DNA from: Paenibacillus alba
Lineage (GTDB): Bacteria > Bacillota > Bacilli > Paenibacillales > NBRC-103111
Reading direction: 5' to 3'
NCBI RefSeq assembly: GCF_013204855.1
Contig: NZ_JABMKZ010000003.1
Location: 661,118 to 725,117, forward strand
DNA: 64,000 nt
The notes under the pieces were generated by a model, which was given only the letters and a program-made list of their open reading frames with translations, had not been told where the DNA came from and made no database searches. Below, piece after piece: positions 17,524 to 25,980 of the stretch (its first letter is position 1; each line of letters begins with the position of its first letter). Made by a program: the position numbers and the translations under genes.

Positions 17524-18465
17524 ATGAGAATCATGGACGGACATTGCGACGCGCTTACGAAGCTCTATGTAAACCCCAAGCTTGAATTCGGGAGAGAAGA
17601 GCAGGAACTTGATGTAAGTTATCCAAGATTGAAACAAGCTGGAGTGAAGGTGCAGTGTTTCGCTATCTACTTATCTGATTCCATTCAGCAGCCGACCTTT
17701 GAACATATTTTGCAAATGGTTGATTTATTTTATCGTCAGATTGGCCGCCACCCGGGAATGCATGTTATTCAGAACACAGAAGATTGGCGTCTTGTTGAGG
17801 CAAGCGAGCGAATAGGGGCGATTTTAACACTTGAAGGGTTAGATGCGCTTGCTGGCAACATGATGCATGTGCGAATATTGCAGCAACTTGGTGTTAGAAG
17901 TATTGGACTCACATGGAACTATGCGAATTGGGCGGCAGACGGCGTTATGGAGCCTAGAAAAGGTGGTTTCACAAGAAAAGGGAAGCAGATGTTAAAAGAA
18001 TTAGAAACAATGGGTATAATAGTAGATGTGTCACACTTGTCTACAACGGCTTTCTGGGAATTGGTCGAGCTTTACAACAAGCCTTTCATTGCCTCTCATT
18101 CGAATGCCCAAAAAATATGTCCCCATCCAAGAAATTTATCAGATGAGCAGATTAAAGCTGTCATTCAATGTAAGGGGGTAATTGGAATCACGTTCGTCCC
18201 TTACTTCGTAGACAGTGCGAATCTGACAGTACCTATCTCGGCATTGTTAAAACACATTGATCATGTATGTTCCTTAGGAGGAGAGGGACAACTTGGATTC
18301 GGATCTGATTTTGACGGGATTGAGCAGTGGGTCAAAGGGCTGAGACATGTAGGGCAGTATGAAAATATAATAGAAGCTTTATGCAAAAACTATAGGGAAT
18401 CACAAGTTGAGGCATTTTTGTATGGCAATTGGCGCAATTTTATGCTTCTGAGCCTGCCGAAATGA
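17524..18465 (+). CDS. Membrane-type dipeptidase (peptidase M19)
   Basis: Zinc-dependent dipeptidase of the renal dipeptidase family, 313 residues, TIM-barrel fold. Metal ligands seen: H7 and D9 in DGHCDAL, the bridging Glu in LTLEGLDAL, histidines in VDVSHLS and ASHSNAQ, and the aspartate of GSDFDGIEQW. No signal peptide is visible, so the protein is probably cytoplasmic. This family commonly sits between spoVS and korAB or miaB in Bacillales. It may act on D-containing or ordinary dipeptides; the substrate is unknown. Confidence 0.92.
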   Translation: MRIMDGHCDALTKLYVNPKLEFGREEQELDVSYPRLKQAGVKVQCFAIYLSDSIQQPTFEHILQMVDLFYRQIGRHPGMHVIQNTEDWRLVEASERIGAILTLEGLDALAGNMMHVRILQQLGVRSIGLTWNYANWAADGVMEPRKGGFTRKGKQMLKELETMGIIVDVSHLSTTAFWELVELYNKPFIASHSNAQKICPHPRNLSDEQIKAVIQCKGVIGITFVPYFVDSANLTVPISALLKHIDHVCSLGGEGQLGFGSDFDGIEQWVKGLRHVGQYENIIEALCKNYRESQVEAFLYGNWRNFMLLSLPK

Positions 18466-18477
18466 ATGATTAACAAC

Positions 18478-18509
18478 CGATCTAAAATTGATATGGATTC
18501 GATCTAAAA
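18478..18509 (+). repeat. Direct repeat CGATCTAAAA, 22 bp apart
   Basis: Two identical decamers start at 18478 and 18500, about two helical turns apart, in the gap upstream of korA. This spacing is compatible with a dimeric DNA-binding protein on one face of the helix; no regulator is known to me. Confidence 0.4.
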
Positions 18510-18672
18510 ACTCTATCTGTTAGAATTGTTTGTACCCCTTGCAATTTGATCCGTAAAGGCATAGAATTTGGTTGACAAGTGAAAGAAAATTTTTATTGCA
18601 TCATCTTCATTTACTACACAATTAGCTTATCAATGTCTTCATGCAGCTACAATTAAAAGGAGTGGACGTACG

Positions 18673-20421
18673 GTGATTAGTCAGTTATCTTGGAAAATCG
18701 GAGGTCAGCAGGGTGAAGGGGTCGAAAGTACAGACCGCATTTTCTCTACTGCATTGAACCGTCTCGGTTACTATTTGTATGGGTACCGTCATTTCTCTTC
18801 ACGGATTAAGGGGGGACATACGAATAACAAGATTCGCATCAGCACTAAACCGATTCGCGCAATTTCAGACGATTTAGACATTCTGGTTGCTTTCGATCAG
18901 GAAAGTATCGACTTCAATGCTCACGAGCTTCGTGACAATGGTGTTATCGTAGCAGATGCTAAATTTAACCCAGTATTACCTGAAGGAATCAAAGCACGTC
19001 TATTTCCAGTTCCGATTACTGCAATCGCAGAAGAGCTAGGAACATCCCTATTTAAGAACATGGCCGCATCAGGTGCTTCCTGGGCACTGCTCGGATTGCC
19101 AATTGATGTGTTTAATAAAGCTGTTGAAGAAGAGTTTGGCCGCAAAGGCGCAGCTGTCGTTGAAAAGAATATTGAAGCCGTTCGCAAAGGTGCTGAATCC
19201 GTTCTTGAATTAGCAGGCGGACCTATTCTTGACTTCCAATTGGAACCAGCTGACGGTAAACAAAAATTGTTCATGATCGGTAATGATGCAATCGCTCTTG
19301 GAGCAGTTGCCGCAGGTTGCCGCTTCATGCCAGCATACCCGATTACACCTGCTTCAGAGGTAATGGAATATCTGATCAAAGCACTTCCTAAATTAGGCGG
19401 TACTGTTATCCAAACAGAAGATGAAATTGCAGCATGTACAATGGCAATCGGCGCTAACTACGCAGGTGCTCGCGCGCTGACAGCTTCTGCTGGTCCTGGT
19501 CTCTCCTTGATGATGGAAGCTATTGGTCTGGCTGGTATGACAGAAACACCGGTTGTTATCGTAGATACACAACGTGGTGGTCCAAGTACAGGTCTTCCAA
19601 CGAAGCAAGAACAATCCGACTTGAACGCAATGGTTTATGGAACTCACGGTGAGATCCCGAAAATCGTCTTGTCCCCAAGCACGATTGAAGAGTGCTTCTA
19701 TGACACGATTGAAGCTTTCAACCTTGCTGAGAAATATCAAGTTCCTGTTATCTTGATGACGGATCTTCAACTTTCCCTAGGTAAACAATCCGCAGAAATG
19801 CTGGATTACAACCGCATCGTGATTGACCGTGGAACATTGGTAACAGAAGCTCCAGAACAAGAAGCAAACCAATTGTTCAAGCGTTATGAATTCACCGAAA
19901 ACGGTGTATCACCGCGTGTAATTCCTGGCGTTAAACATGGTATCCACCATGTTACTGGGGTTGAGCATGACCAAACGGGTCGTCCATCCGAGAGCACGGA
20001 AAACCGTCAACGCATGATGGATAAACGTCTTGAGAAGTTGAAACACATTCAAGTAACGGACGCTGTGAAAGTAGATGCTCCTCATGAAAACCCAGATCTT
20101 CTGATTATCGGTATGGGTTCAACAGGTGGAACCATTGACGAAGCTCGCCGCCGCGTAGAGCTGGAAGGCATCAAAACGAACCATGCAACAGTTCGCTTGA
20201 TCCATCCGTTCCCGACGGAGCAATTGCGTCCATACGTTGAAAAAGCAAAAACGGTTATCGTTGTTGAAAACAATGCAACAGGCCAATTAGCTGATCAAAT
20301 TAAACTGCATGTCGGTCATGCAGATAAAATTAAAAATGTGCTTAAGTACAACGGTAACCCGTTCTTACCGGCAGAAATCGAACAAAAATGTAAGGAGTTG
20401 ACTTTAGCATGGCAACATTAA
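18673..20421 (+). CDS. korA: 2-oxoacid:ferredoxin oxidoreductase subunit alpha
   Basis: Subunit of a CoA-dependent enzyme that decarboxylates 2-oxoglutarate or another 2-oxoacid and reduces ferredoxin. In this 582-residue protein a gamma domain (about 1-190, IGGQQGEGVESTDRIF) is fused in front of the alpha domain, which holds the YPITPASEVMEYL motif (about 224) and TASAGPGLSLMMEA. Subunits of this two-gene type lack built-in ferredoxin domains. The GTG start follows AAAGGAGTGG. It overlaps korB by 13 bp. Two-gene KorAB of Bacillales is generally assigned to 2-oxoglutarate, but pyruvate or branched-chain acids remain possible. Confidence 0.93.
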   Translation: MISQLSWKIGGQQGEGVESTDRIFSTALNRLGYYLYGYRHFSSRIKGGHTNNKIRISTKPIRAISDDLDILVAFDQESIDFNAHELRDNGVIVADAKFNPVLPEGIKARLFPVPITAIAEELGTSLFKNMAASGASWALLGLPIDVFNKAVEEEFGRKGAAVVEKNIEAVRKGAESVLELAGGPILDFQLEPADGKQKLFMIGNDAIALGAVAAGCRFMPAYPITPASEVMEYLIKALPKLGGTVIQTEDEIAACTMAIGANYAGARALTASAGPGLSLMMEAIGLAGMTETPVVIVDTQRGGPSTGLPTKQEQSDLNAMVYGTHGEIPKIVLSPSTIEECFYDTIEAFNLAEKYQVPVILMTDLQLSLGKQSAEMLDYNRIVIDRGTLVTEAPEQEANQLFKRYEFTENGVSPRVIPGVKHGIHHVTGVEHDQTGRPSESTENRQRMMDKRLEKLKHIQVTDAVKVDAPHENPDLLIIGMGSTGGTIDEARRRVELEGIKTNHATVRLIHPFPTEQLRPYVEKAKTVIVVENNATGQLADQIKLHVGHADKIKNVLKYNGNPFLPAEIEQKCKELTLAWQH

Positions 20422-21275
20422 AAGACTTTCGTAACAATGTAAAGCCAAACTGGTGTCCGGGGTGCGGAGATTTCTCCGTACAAGCGGCCATTCAGCGTGC
20501 AGCAGCTAATGTTGGTTTAGAGCCTGAAGGATTGGCAGTTGTATCGGGTATCGGTTGTTCCGGCCGTATCTCCGGTTACATCAATGCTTACGGCTTCCAT
20601 GGGATTCACGGTAGATCTTTGCCAATTGCACAAGGTGTAAAAATGGCTAACCGTGATTTGACAGTTATCGCTTCCGGCGGTGACGGTGATGGCTTCGCAA
20701 TCGGTATGGGACATACTGTCCATGCGATTCGTCGTAACATTGACGTAACTTACATCGTAATGGATAACCAAATCTACGGTTTGACAAAAGGTCAAGCATC
20801 TCCACGTAGTGCGGAAGGTTTCAAAACGAAAAGTACACCACTGGGAACAATTGAGTCCGCGATTTCTCCTTTGGAAGTTGCCATGGCGGCAGGTGCAACT
20901 TTCGTAGCGCAATCGTTCTCCAGCAATTTGAAACAGTTAACGGCTGTTATCGAAGCTGGTTTGAACCACAAAGGTTTCTCTTTGATCAACGTATTCAGTC
21001 CTTGTGTAACTTTCAACAAAGTGAACACTTATGACTGGTTCAAAGAAAACATCGTGGATCTGGATGAAATTCCAGATTATGATTACACGAACCGCGTGAT
21101 GGCAATGACCAAAATCATGGAAACAAACTCCATGCTGACAGGTATCATTTACCAAAACAAAGAAAAAAGAAGCTACGAAGATTCCATTCCTACTTTTGCT
21201 AAAGAAGGACTTGCGAAACAAGATCTTCATATTTCAGAAGCTGATTTCAACAAAATGCTTACTGAGTTCAAATAA
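20409..21275 (+). CDS. korB: 2-oxoacid:ferredoxin oxidoreductase subunit beta
   Basis: Thiamine diphosphate-binding subunit, 288 residues. Cluster cysteines C16 and C19 are in WCPGCGDF, a third lies in GIGCSGRISGYI, and the TPP motif runs from GGDGDGFAIG to VMDNQIYGLTKGQ. The gene starts inside korA and ends at a strong terminator, so korAB is a bicistronic unit. Electrons would go to an external ferredoxin. Confidence 0.95.
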   Translation: MATLKDFRNNVKPNWCPGCGDFSVQAAIQRAAANVGLEPEGLAVVSGIGCSGRISGYINAYGFHGIHGRSLPIAQGVKMANRDLTVIASGGDGDGFAIGMGHTVHAIRRNIDVTYIVMDNQIYGLTKGQASPRSAEGFKTKSTPLGTIESAISPLEVAMAAGATFVAQSFSSNLKQLTAVIEAGLNHKGFSLINVFSPCVTFNKVNTYDWFKENIVDLDEIPDYDYTNRVMAMTKIMETNSMLTGIIYQNKEKRSYEDSIPTFAKEGLAKQDLHISEADFNKMLTEFK

Positions 21276-21291
21276 TAAGTGTACAACGCTT

Positions 21292-21325
21292 AAGGGCATA
21301 TGGAGAAAATCCGTATGCCCTTTTT
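21292..21325 (+). terminator. Rho-independent terminator after korB
   Basis: AAGGGCATATGGA / TCCGTATGCCCTT stem (one mismatch) and TTTTT. Confidence 0.9.
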
Positions 21326-21374
21326 GCTGAGCGGCAATACTGACAACTATACCAATCATAAAGGATGGATATCT

Positions 21375-21944
21375 ATGAAAACTGTGCCAGTAGGAGTTTC
21401 GGCTAGACATATACACGTATCACCAGAGCATATTGAAATTTTGTTCGGAAAAGGCTATGAATTAACGAACTTTAAGGATCTTTCTCAACCAGGACAATTC
21501 GCTGCTCAAGAAACGGTGACGATTGTAGGTCCCAAAGGCAAATTTGAGAAAGTGAGAATTCTTGGCCCAGCAAGGTCAAACACGCAAATCGAAGTATCAC
21601 GTACAGATTCTTTTGCATTGGGCATTAAACCTCCCGTACGTGAATCTGGGTACATAGAAGATACGCCTGGACTTCGTGTCATAGGTCCTGTAGGCGAAGT
21701 TGAACTAGAGCGGGGCGTTATTGTCGCGGCTCGTCATATTCATTTTCATACTTCAGATGCTGAGAAGTGGGGCATTCAAGATAAACAGAAGCTTAGAGTT
21801 AAATTGCATGGTGAACGTCCTTTGATCCTTGAGGATGTGATTGCACGGGTTTCTGACCAATATGCGCTGGACATGCACATAGATACGGATGAGGGAAATG
21901 CGGCAGGAGTTAACACAGGCGATCTGGCAGAGCTGCTGGAGTAA
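21375..21944 (+). CDS. pduL: PduL-type phosphate acyltransferase
   Basis: Interconverts acyl-CoA and acyl phosphate (acetyl or propanoyl). The 189-residue protein has both zinc-binding HxH elements of the PduL double barrel, VGVSARHIHVS near the N-terminus and VAARHIHFHTSDAEKWG near residue 120. No N-terminal encapsulation peptide precedes the core and no microcompartment shell genes are nearby, so it is a soluble stand-alone enzyme. Downstream of korAB it could convert acyl-CoA into acyl phosphate for ATP synthesis, which is an inference. The ATG at 21375 is preceded by AAGGATGG. Confidence 0.93.
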   Translation: MKTVPVGVSARHIHVSPEHIEILFGKGYELTNFKDLSQPGQFAAQETVTIVGPKGKFEKVRILGPARSNTQIEVSRTDSFALGIKPPVRESGYIEDTPGLRVIGPVGEVELERGVIVAARHIHFHTSDAEKWGIQDKQKLRVKLHGERPLILEDVIARVSDQYALDMHIDTDEGNAAGVNTGDLAELLE

Positions 21945-21984
21945 GTCCAATTTGCCATGTTTTCACACGTATGCCAATTTACTT

Positions 21985-22014
21985 TTGTACTAAGTAGGCT
22001 TGAGATGCTATAAT
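21985..22014 (+). promoter_or_regulatory. Promoter of miaB-ricA
   Basis: TTGTAC (21985-21990), 18 bp, perfect TATAAT (22009-22014), about 67 bp before the miaB start. Confidence 0.65.
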
Positions 22015-22081
22015 AAAAGTTGCGTATTTATTTGTAAGCTGGGTAAGTTTTCATCAAGCAAAACTCTTAGGAGGAAAGAAA

Positions 22082-23563
22082 GTGGCTAACCAAGTAAAAT
22101 CCGATAAGGATTATTCCCAATATTTTCAGCCTCCTTCACTGACTGATGCTAAAAAGCGCGGAAAAGAAGAGATCGCCGTACATTATGATTTCATGATTCC
22201 TGAGGACATGCAGGGGTTCGGCAAAGATAAATATTATTTAATCCGCACTTACGGATGTCAGATGAATGAGCACGATACCGAAGTGATGAAAGGCCTGCTT
22301 GAGCAAATGGGCTATCAGACGACGGAAGATAAAAATCAAGCAGATGTCATCTTGCTGAATACCTGCGCAATCCGAGAGAATGCGGAAGATAAAGTATTTG
22401 GTGAATTAGGACATTTGAAAGCTTTGAAAGCACAGAAACCTGGCCTTGTTCTTGGTGTATGTGGATGTATGTCGCAAGAAGAAGCGGTTGTAAACCGGAT
22501 TATGCAAAAGCATGCTTTTGTTGATTTGATATTCGGAACACATAATATTCATCGACTGCCAGCCTTATTGAAGGATGCCTTTTATAATAAAGAAATGGTT
22601 GTAGAGGTATGGTCAAAAGAGGGCGATATCGTTGAGAACTTACCGAAGAAGCGGGAAGGCATTCGGGCATGGGTAAACATCATGTTTGGCTGCGATAAAT
22701 TCTGCACCTACTGTATTGTTCCGTATACACGCGGGAAAGAGAGAAGCCGTAGACCGCAAGATGTACTTGCAGAGGTTCGAGATTTGGCGCGACAAGGATT
22801 TCAAGAAATTACATTGCTTGGACAGAATGTCAATGCTTATGGCAAAGACTTTGAAGATATTACGTATTCATTCGCTGATTTGATGGACGATATCCGTAAA
22901 ATTGATGTGCCGCGCATTCGCTTTACGACCTCGCATCCGCGGGATTTCGATGATCGGTTGATTGAAGTCTTGGGGAAACGCGGTAATCTTGTTGAACATA
23001 TTCATTTGCCTGTCCAATCAGGGAATACCGAAGTTCTTAAGCGAATGAGCCGGAAATATTCCCGAGATCATTACTTGACGCTCGCCCGCAAAATCAAGGA
23101 AACACTTCCAGACGTTGTTCTGACAACGGATATCATTGTTGGTTTCCCTGGGGAAACGGATGAGCAGTTTAACGAAACGATGTCCCTGTATGAAGAAGTT
23201 GGTTTTGACTTCGCCTTTACTTTCATATACTCGCCGCGCGAAGGAACACCTGCCGCTGGCATGGAAGATAATGTTCCGATGGAAGTTAAGAAACAAAGGT
23301 TGTACCGCTTGAATGAGTTGGTAAATGCACACAGCAAGGCAAGTAATGATAAGCTGCTTGGCCAAACTGTAGAAGTGCTGGTAGAAGGCGAAAGCAAGAA
23401 TAATGCTGATGTATTGGCAGGGCGCACGCGTACGAATAAACTGATTCATTTCACCGGCTCCAAGGAGTTGATCGGTCGAATGGTTGAAGTTCATGTAACG
23501 CAGGCGCAAACTTGGATTCTAAAGGGTGAAATTGTACAGGAGCCCTTGAAACTTTCCATTTAA
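22082..23563 (+). CDS. miaB: tRNA-2-methylthio-N6-dimethylallyladenosine synthase MiaB
   Basis: Radical SAM methylthiotransferase that modifies i6A37 of tRNAs reading UNN codons. The 493-residue product has N-terminal cluster cysteines C59, C95 and C129, the radical SAM triad C204-xxx-C208-xx-C211 in [13 protein letters not shown], and a C-terminal TRAM domain. A Bacillales-type N-terminal extension of about 50 residues precedes the UPF0004 domain. The GTG start is preceded by GGAGGAAAG. Confidence 0.96.
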   Translation: MANQVKSDKDYSQYFQPPSLTDAKKRGKEEIAVHYDFMIPEDMQGFGKDKYYLIRTYGCQMNEHDTEVMKGLLEQMGYQTTEDKNQADVILLNTCAIRENAEDKVFGELGHLKALKAQKPGLVLGVCGCMSQEEAVVNRIMQKHAFVDLIFGTHNIHRLPALLKDAFYNKEMVVEVWSKEGDIVENLPKKREGIRAWVNIMFGCDKFCTYCIVPYTRGKERSRRPQDVLAEVRDLARQGFQEITLLGQNVNAYGKDFEDITYSFADLMDDIRKIDVPRIRFTTSHPRDFDDRLIEVLGKRGNLVEHIHLPVQSGNTEVLKRMSRKYSRDHYLTLARKIKETLPDVVLTTDIIVGFPGETDEQFNETMSLYEEVGFDFAFTFIYSPREGTPAAGMEDNVPMEVKKQRLYRLNELVNAHSKASNDKLLGQTVEVLVEGESKNNADVLAGRTRTNKLIHFTGSKELIGRMVEVHVTQAQTWILKGEIVQEPLKLSI

Positions 23564-23601
23564 ATATAATTCGGAAGTCAAATTGACAGGAGTGTGCTGA
23601 G

Positions 23602-24066
23602 ATGTCGCAATGTGACCACAATCATCATGATAACGAGCCTCATGCTTTTAAAGTAGAGGAGTTTACCAATACAGAAATGATCGTACGTGAAGATATTTTA
23701 TCTAAAGCCAAAGAATTAGCCAATTTGTTGACGACTTCAAATGAAGTTCAGTTTTATCAAAAAGCGGAAAAGCAAATTTCAAATAATCCTGATATTCAAG
23801 TGCTGATTAGTGCGATTAAGAAGAAACAGAAAGAAATCGTTGCGTTCCAAACTTTTCAAAATGCAAAAATGATTGAAAAGATCGAGAACGAAATTGAAGT
23901 GCTGCAGGACGAACTAGACGGCATTCCGATTGTAAACGAATTTAAACAAACACAGGATGATATTAATTACTTATTACAGTTGGTTATGTCCGTGATTCGA
24001 GATACAATTTCCGATAAAATCAACGTGGAAGCGGGCTCAGCAGAAGCACCAACCTCGTGTGATTAA
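23602..24066 (+). CDS. ricA: YlbF/YmcA family regulator RicA
   Basis: Small helical protein (154 residues) of the YlbF/YmcA family. In B. subtilis RicA (YmcA) forms a complex with YlbF and YaaT that assists RNase Y and influences biofilm, competence and sporulation. A His/Asp-rich N-terminus (CDHNHHDNE) precedes the helical core (ILSKAKELANLLTTSNEVQF...), and a cysteine sits near the C-terminus (PTSCD). Position right after miaB is as in B. subtilis. rny, its functional target, is in the same window. Confidence 0.92.
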   Translation: MSQCDHNHHDNEPHAFKVEEFTNTEMIVREDILSKAKELANLLTTSNEVQFYQKAEKQISNNPDIQVLISAIKKKQKEIVAFQTFQNAKMIEKIENEIEVLQDELDGIPIVNEFKQTQDDINYLLQLVMSVIRDTISDKINVEAGSAEAPTSCD

Positions 24067-24092
24067 TAAACTGATGTTCATTCAGACATCCC

Positions 24093-24139
24093 AAATCGCC
24101 CTCTACTCAGGCTACGGCTTGATAGGAGCGGCGATTTTT
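24093..24139 (+). terminator. Terminator after ricA
   Basis: AAATCGCC / GGCGATTT outer stem with an imperfectly paired interior and TTTTT; it marks the end of the region collinear with B. subtilis. Confidence 0.75.
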
Positions 24140-24215
24140 CTCAAATGAGCTGATGAGAGCGAAGTCATGATATCGGAATGACCGAAAGAATATGCTATCC
24201 GGAGGGGACATTGTC

Positions 24216-24950
24216 ATGCTTACCGTTCGTAATTTAAGTAAAGTATATCCGCCAGACAATCAGGTTCTTTCGCAAGTTAGCTTTCAAGTAGATGAAGGCG
24301 AATTCATTGCTGTCATTGGGAGCAGCGGAAGTGGCAAAACAACATTATTGCGATGCATCAGTCATCAAGAGAAATGGACAAGCGGTCAGTTAATCTATAA
24401 ATCCGACGATATTTCCAAACCAGGACCCTGGGAACGCTTTAAATTAGGGAAAGATTTCGCTTATCTCGAAGAGAAGCCTGCATTGAATCGAAATAAAAGC
24501 GCTATTAAAAACGTGATGATGGGGAAAGTCTATAAGGCGCCTTTACGTATCCTAACCGGTATGACGTCACGCGATGAGCATGTTGTTGGCATGGACTATC
24601 TGGAGAAAGTCGGGCTTCTGGATAAAGGCGATAAGAAGGTCGGTCAGTTAAGCGGAGGCGAGCAGCAGCGTGTTGCAATTGCTAAGGCTTTAATACTTGG
24701 ACCAAAGGTCCTCGTTGCGGATGAGCCTGTATCTGGCTTGGACCCTAAGTCAACGGAGTATATTATTCAGGATTTGAAGTCCTTGTGCAAAGACCGCAAC
24801 ATGAGTGTCATTGCCACTTTGCACCAAGTGGAACTAGCGGAAAGATACGCAACGCGTATTTGGGGGCTGTCTGAAGGGAAAATCGTTCTAGATATTCCAG
24901 CCAGATCACTAACGCTCCGTGAAAAAAAGCTCATTTTTGGTGAAGTATGA
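24216..24950 (+). CDS. PhnC-like ABC transporter ATP-binding protein, orphan
   Basis: ABC ATPase of 244 residues with Walker A GSSGSGKT (35-42), signature LSGGEQQRVAIAKALI, Walker B VLVADEPVSGLDP and the H-loop ATLHQ. It resembles phosphonate/phosphite importer ATPases (PhnC). No permease or binding protein is adjacent; the next gene is a tyrosine phosphatase overlapping by 4 bp. The partner may be elsewhere, or the protein may be a non-transport ABC factor. The ATG at 24216 is chosen because GGAGGGG lies 10 bp upstream. Confidence 0.87.
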   Translation: MLTVRNLSKVYPPDNQVLSQVSFQVDEGEFIAVIGSSGSGKTTLLRCISHQEKWTSGQLIYKSDDISKPGPWERFKLGKDFAYLEEKPALNRNKSAIKNVMMGKVYKAPLRILTGMTSRDEHVVGMDYLEKVGLLDKGDKKVGQLSGGEQQRVAIAKALILGPKVLVADEPVSGLDPKSTEYIIQDLKSLCKDRNMSVIATLHQVELAERYATRIWGLSEGKIVLDIPARSLTLREKKLIFGEV

Positions 24951-25429
24951 TCCAGGTCTTATTCGTTTGTTTAGGAAACATATGCCGATCTCCAATGGCC
25001 GAAGCTGTATTTCGTCACCAAGTCAAGCAAGCCAATCTTGAATCTCTCATCAATGTGGATTCAGCGGGAACAGGTGATTGGCACATAGGCCACCCTCCGC
25101 ATCAAGGAACAAGAGACATACTGGATCTCTATAAAATTGATCATCACGGCTTACAGGCGAGGCAAGTACAAGCGGCTGATTTTGTTAATGCGACATATAT
25201 CATAGCGATGGACGATAGCAATATTCGTAATTTGGCTGCTTTTGCACCGGAGCCTGTTGAGGGTGAACAGCGATCATCGATTCATAAATTACTGGATTTT
25301 GCTCCTAATCGTATGATCAAAGATGTACCGGATCCATATTATACGGGCAATTTCCAAGAGGTATTTGAAATGGTGGAGGAAAGCTGTGAGCGATTGCTAG
25401 CCTTCATTCTCGAAAAGGAACAACAATGA
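24947..25429 (+). CDS. Low molecular weight protein tyrosine phosphatase
   Basis: Cysteine-dependent phosphatase, 160 residues. The P-loop CLGNICRS holds the nucleophile C8 and R14, and the general acid D129 is in DVPDPYYTG, all as in active LMW-PTPs such as B. subtilis YfkJ. It overlaps the preceding ABC ATPase gene (ATGA), indicating co-translation; why they are linked is not evident. A strong terminator follows. Confidence 0.94.
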   Translation: MIQVLFVCLGNICRSPMAEAVFRHQVKQANLESLINVDSAGTGDWHIGHPPHQGTRDILDLYKIDHHGLQARQVQAADFVNATYIIAMDDSNIRNLAAFAPEPVEGEQRSSIHKLLDFAPNRMIKDVPDPYYTGNFQEVFEMVEESCERLLAFILEKEQQ

Positions 25430-25474
25430 AAAAGCAACGGTGAGAAAGAAGCTTTCTCTCTCCGTTGCTTTTTT
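25430..25474. terminator. Bidirectional terminator
   Basis: AAAAGCAACGG...CCGTTGCTTTT with internal GAGAAAG/CTTTCTC pairing and A/T runs at both ends. It serves the phosphatase gene on the + strand and the convergent small gene at 25491-25889. Confidence 0.9.
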
Positions 25475-25490
25475 GCTGTCTTCGCCTATG

Positions 25491-25889
25491 CTATATCGAG
25501 GTAAGCCCGATTTTTTGCACGCATTCGGCAATCACTTTCAACATCGTGGGGTGGATAGGAATGATGAGATCGGTAGGACCGTGTTCGAACAAGCCGCTTC
25601 GATTATGCAAGATGAGGGCTTGGACATAAATTCGGAAGTATTCTGAACCGGGAACGCTGTGTATATATTCTTGATTAGCGGCGCGGTAATTGACGAAAGT
25701 GATAGCCTTGAGCGCACGTTTATCATAGGGCAGGATGTTAATTATGTGTTCCAACTTAACATAATAATTGACGTGAGGTTTATGAAGAATCAATTCTTTC
25801 GTCGAGACAGATAGACCGAAATCCTTCGTCTTATGCGACATTTTCAAGTCGCCTTCCAGGGATTTAATCTGGAGGAAATCTGAATTCAT
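25491..25889 (-). CDS. Hypothetical protein
   Basis: A 132-residue soluble protein, family not recognised. The start has a strong GAAGGAGGG site on the minus strand and the gene ends at a shared terminator, which supports it being real. Composition is beta-rich (STKELILHKPHVNYYVKLEHI, SEYFRIYVQALILHNRSGLF). No membrane segment or signal peptide is visible. Confidence 0.7.
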   Translation of the reverse strand: MNSDFLQIKSLEGDLKMSHKTKDFGLSVSTKELILHKPHVNYYVKLEHIINILPYDKRALKAITFVNYRAANQEYIHSVPGSEYFRIYVQALILHNRSGLFEHGPTDLIIPIHPTMLKVIAECVQKIGLTSI

Positions 25890-25980
25890 AGCAAAAGCCC
25901 TCCTTCACATGTGTTGTTGATCCTTGTCTTAACAGAATAACACAGATCAGCATGCAGGATAAAGGAAGGCTGCGGGTGTT

